In this document: positions 63,845 through 64,000 of the stretch, piece after piece | Layout: each line of letters opens with the position of its first letter | How positions within the stretch are numbered: position 1 is the first letter of the stretch | Source of the DNA: Polaromonas sp. | GTDB taxonomy: Bacteria; Pseudomonadota; Gammaproteobacteria; Burkholderiales; Burkholderiaceae_C | Direction of reading: 5' to 3' | Assembly (NCBI RefSeq): GCF_029945685.1 | Contig: NZ_JAQSDA010000020.1 | Location: 600,170 to 664,169 of the forward strand | DNA: 64,000 bases | Notes under the pieces: model-generated | Told to the model about the DNA's origin: nothing | Seen by the model: only the letters and a program-made list of their open reading frames with translations | Databases searched by the model: none | Made by a program: the position numbers and the translations under genes

Positions 63845-63999
63845 GCCGGGGGTTGCCCGGCGGCAACTCACTTTTCTTTTGCGTCGCCAAAAGAAAAGTA
63901 AGCAAAAGAAAAGGCGACCCTGCTGTCTGCGACCCCCTTCGCTGTCGCTACGGGGGCAACCTGCGGTGCTCGGTCCAGCCGGGGCCGGGCTCGAACTCG
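63845..63999 (-). repeat. Repeat of about 150 bp, right copy (inverted against the left)
   Basis: On the minus strand it begins GCGAGTTCGAGC, then ACCGAGCACCGCAGGTTGCC, GGTCGCCTTTTCTTT and CTTTTGGCGACGCAAAAGAA, in the same order as at 58926-59080. It may continue beyond the window. The middle portion differs between copies. Confidence 0.75.
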
Positions 64000-64000
64000 C

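Noticed and set aside
63024..63905. 293-codon frame running through the right-hand repeat and dedA
   Set aside because: Out of frame with the real DedA sequence; its N-terminal FLLATQKK part is repeat-derived.

Overview
The window looks like a chromosomal segment of a Comamonadaceae betaproteobacterium, most like Polaromonas, Rhodoferax or their relatives. The call rests on GC-rich genes with strong third-position GC, the order gyrA - pheA - tyrA - aroA/cmk fusion - rpsA - ihfB - lapA - lapB - heptose genes, and an abundance of TRAP and Bug-type receptors, form II cox genes and ring-hydroxylating oxygenase genes. No rRNA, tRNA, CRISPR array, phage or transposase gene was recognised. The genus is an inference; the family-level call is firmer.

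Layout. (1) 1-12.4 kb is a housekeeping block on the + strand: the gyrA 3' part, a DUF2059 secreted protein, aromatic amino acid genes (pheA, tyrA, aroA-cmk), rpsA with a sigma70-like promoter inside cmk, ihfB, lapAB, and two ADP-heptose genes (rfaE1/hldA, hldD). (2) 12.4-14.0 kb holds small genes: a c-type cytochrome, a CBS-pair protein and a ComEA-like protein with a repetitive tail. (3) 14.0-22.6 kb is a divergon. The minus arm encodes a VTT membrane domain fused to a mercuric-reductase-like flavoenzyme, a DUF3047 protein and a TIGR03169-like flavoprotein. The plus arm encodes an MTA-phosphorylase-like enzyme, ArsS, two arsenosugar-type glycosyltransferases and ArsM, which reads as an arsenosugar pathway. 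The shared intergenic region carries two back-to-back copies of GTAAGAA-N14-CGAC, the layout of a pair of ECF-sigma promoters. (4) 22.9-37.0 kb holds an aspartoacylase-like protein and a DinB-like protein, then a likely 5-oxoproline/D-glutamate locus: a HyuA-HyuB oxoprolinase, a D-glutamate-cyclase-like protein, a TRAP transporter with two receptors, a LysR regulator, and a divergently placed paralogous TRAP transporter.

(5) 37.0-41.3 kb: fluoride channel crcB, then a Bug-type receptor with a split AtuA pair and a LysR regulator. (6) 41.7-44.2 kb: a SOUL-domain protein with a cysteine-rich N-terminus, and an AlkB-type alkane hydroxylase. (7) 44.3-53.6 kb: a cox-type molybdenum hydroxylase cluster (coxS-L-M, then coxD-E-G and xdhC/coxI) with a divergent AcoR-like regulator that lacks the AAA+ domain. 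The large subunit has AYRGAGR, so this is form II and CO oxidation should not be assumed. (8) 53.6-55.1 kb: a copper-handling trio (DUF2946, YcnI, PCuAC). (9) 55.2-58.6 kb: queG divergent from tsaE-amiC, then a glycine-zipper lipoprotein. (10) 59.2-63.8 kb: a Rieske dioxygenase alpha/beta pair separated by a 37-codon ORF coupled to both by ATGA overlaps, preceded by an acyl-CoA ligase and a DedA protein. This block is flanked by inverted copies of a repeat of about 150 bp.

Two repeat families recur. One is a short element of about 55-60 bp, recognisable by GCTAT-N5-8-ATAGC followed by a GCGCnnn...AAGGGC hairpin and AGGCC. It sits mostly at gene ends, supplies the C-terminal codons of two genes and lies within aroA. 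The other is the repeat of about 150 bp near 58.9 kb and at the window end.
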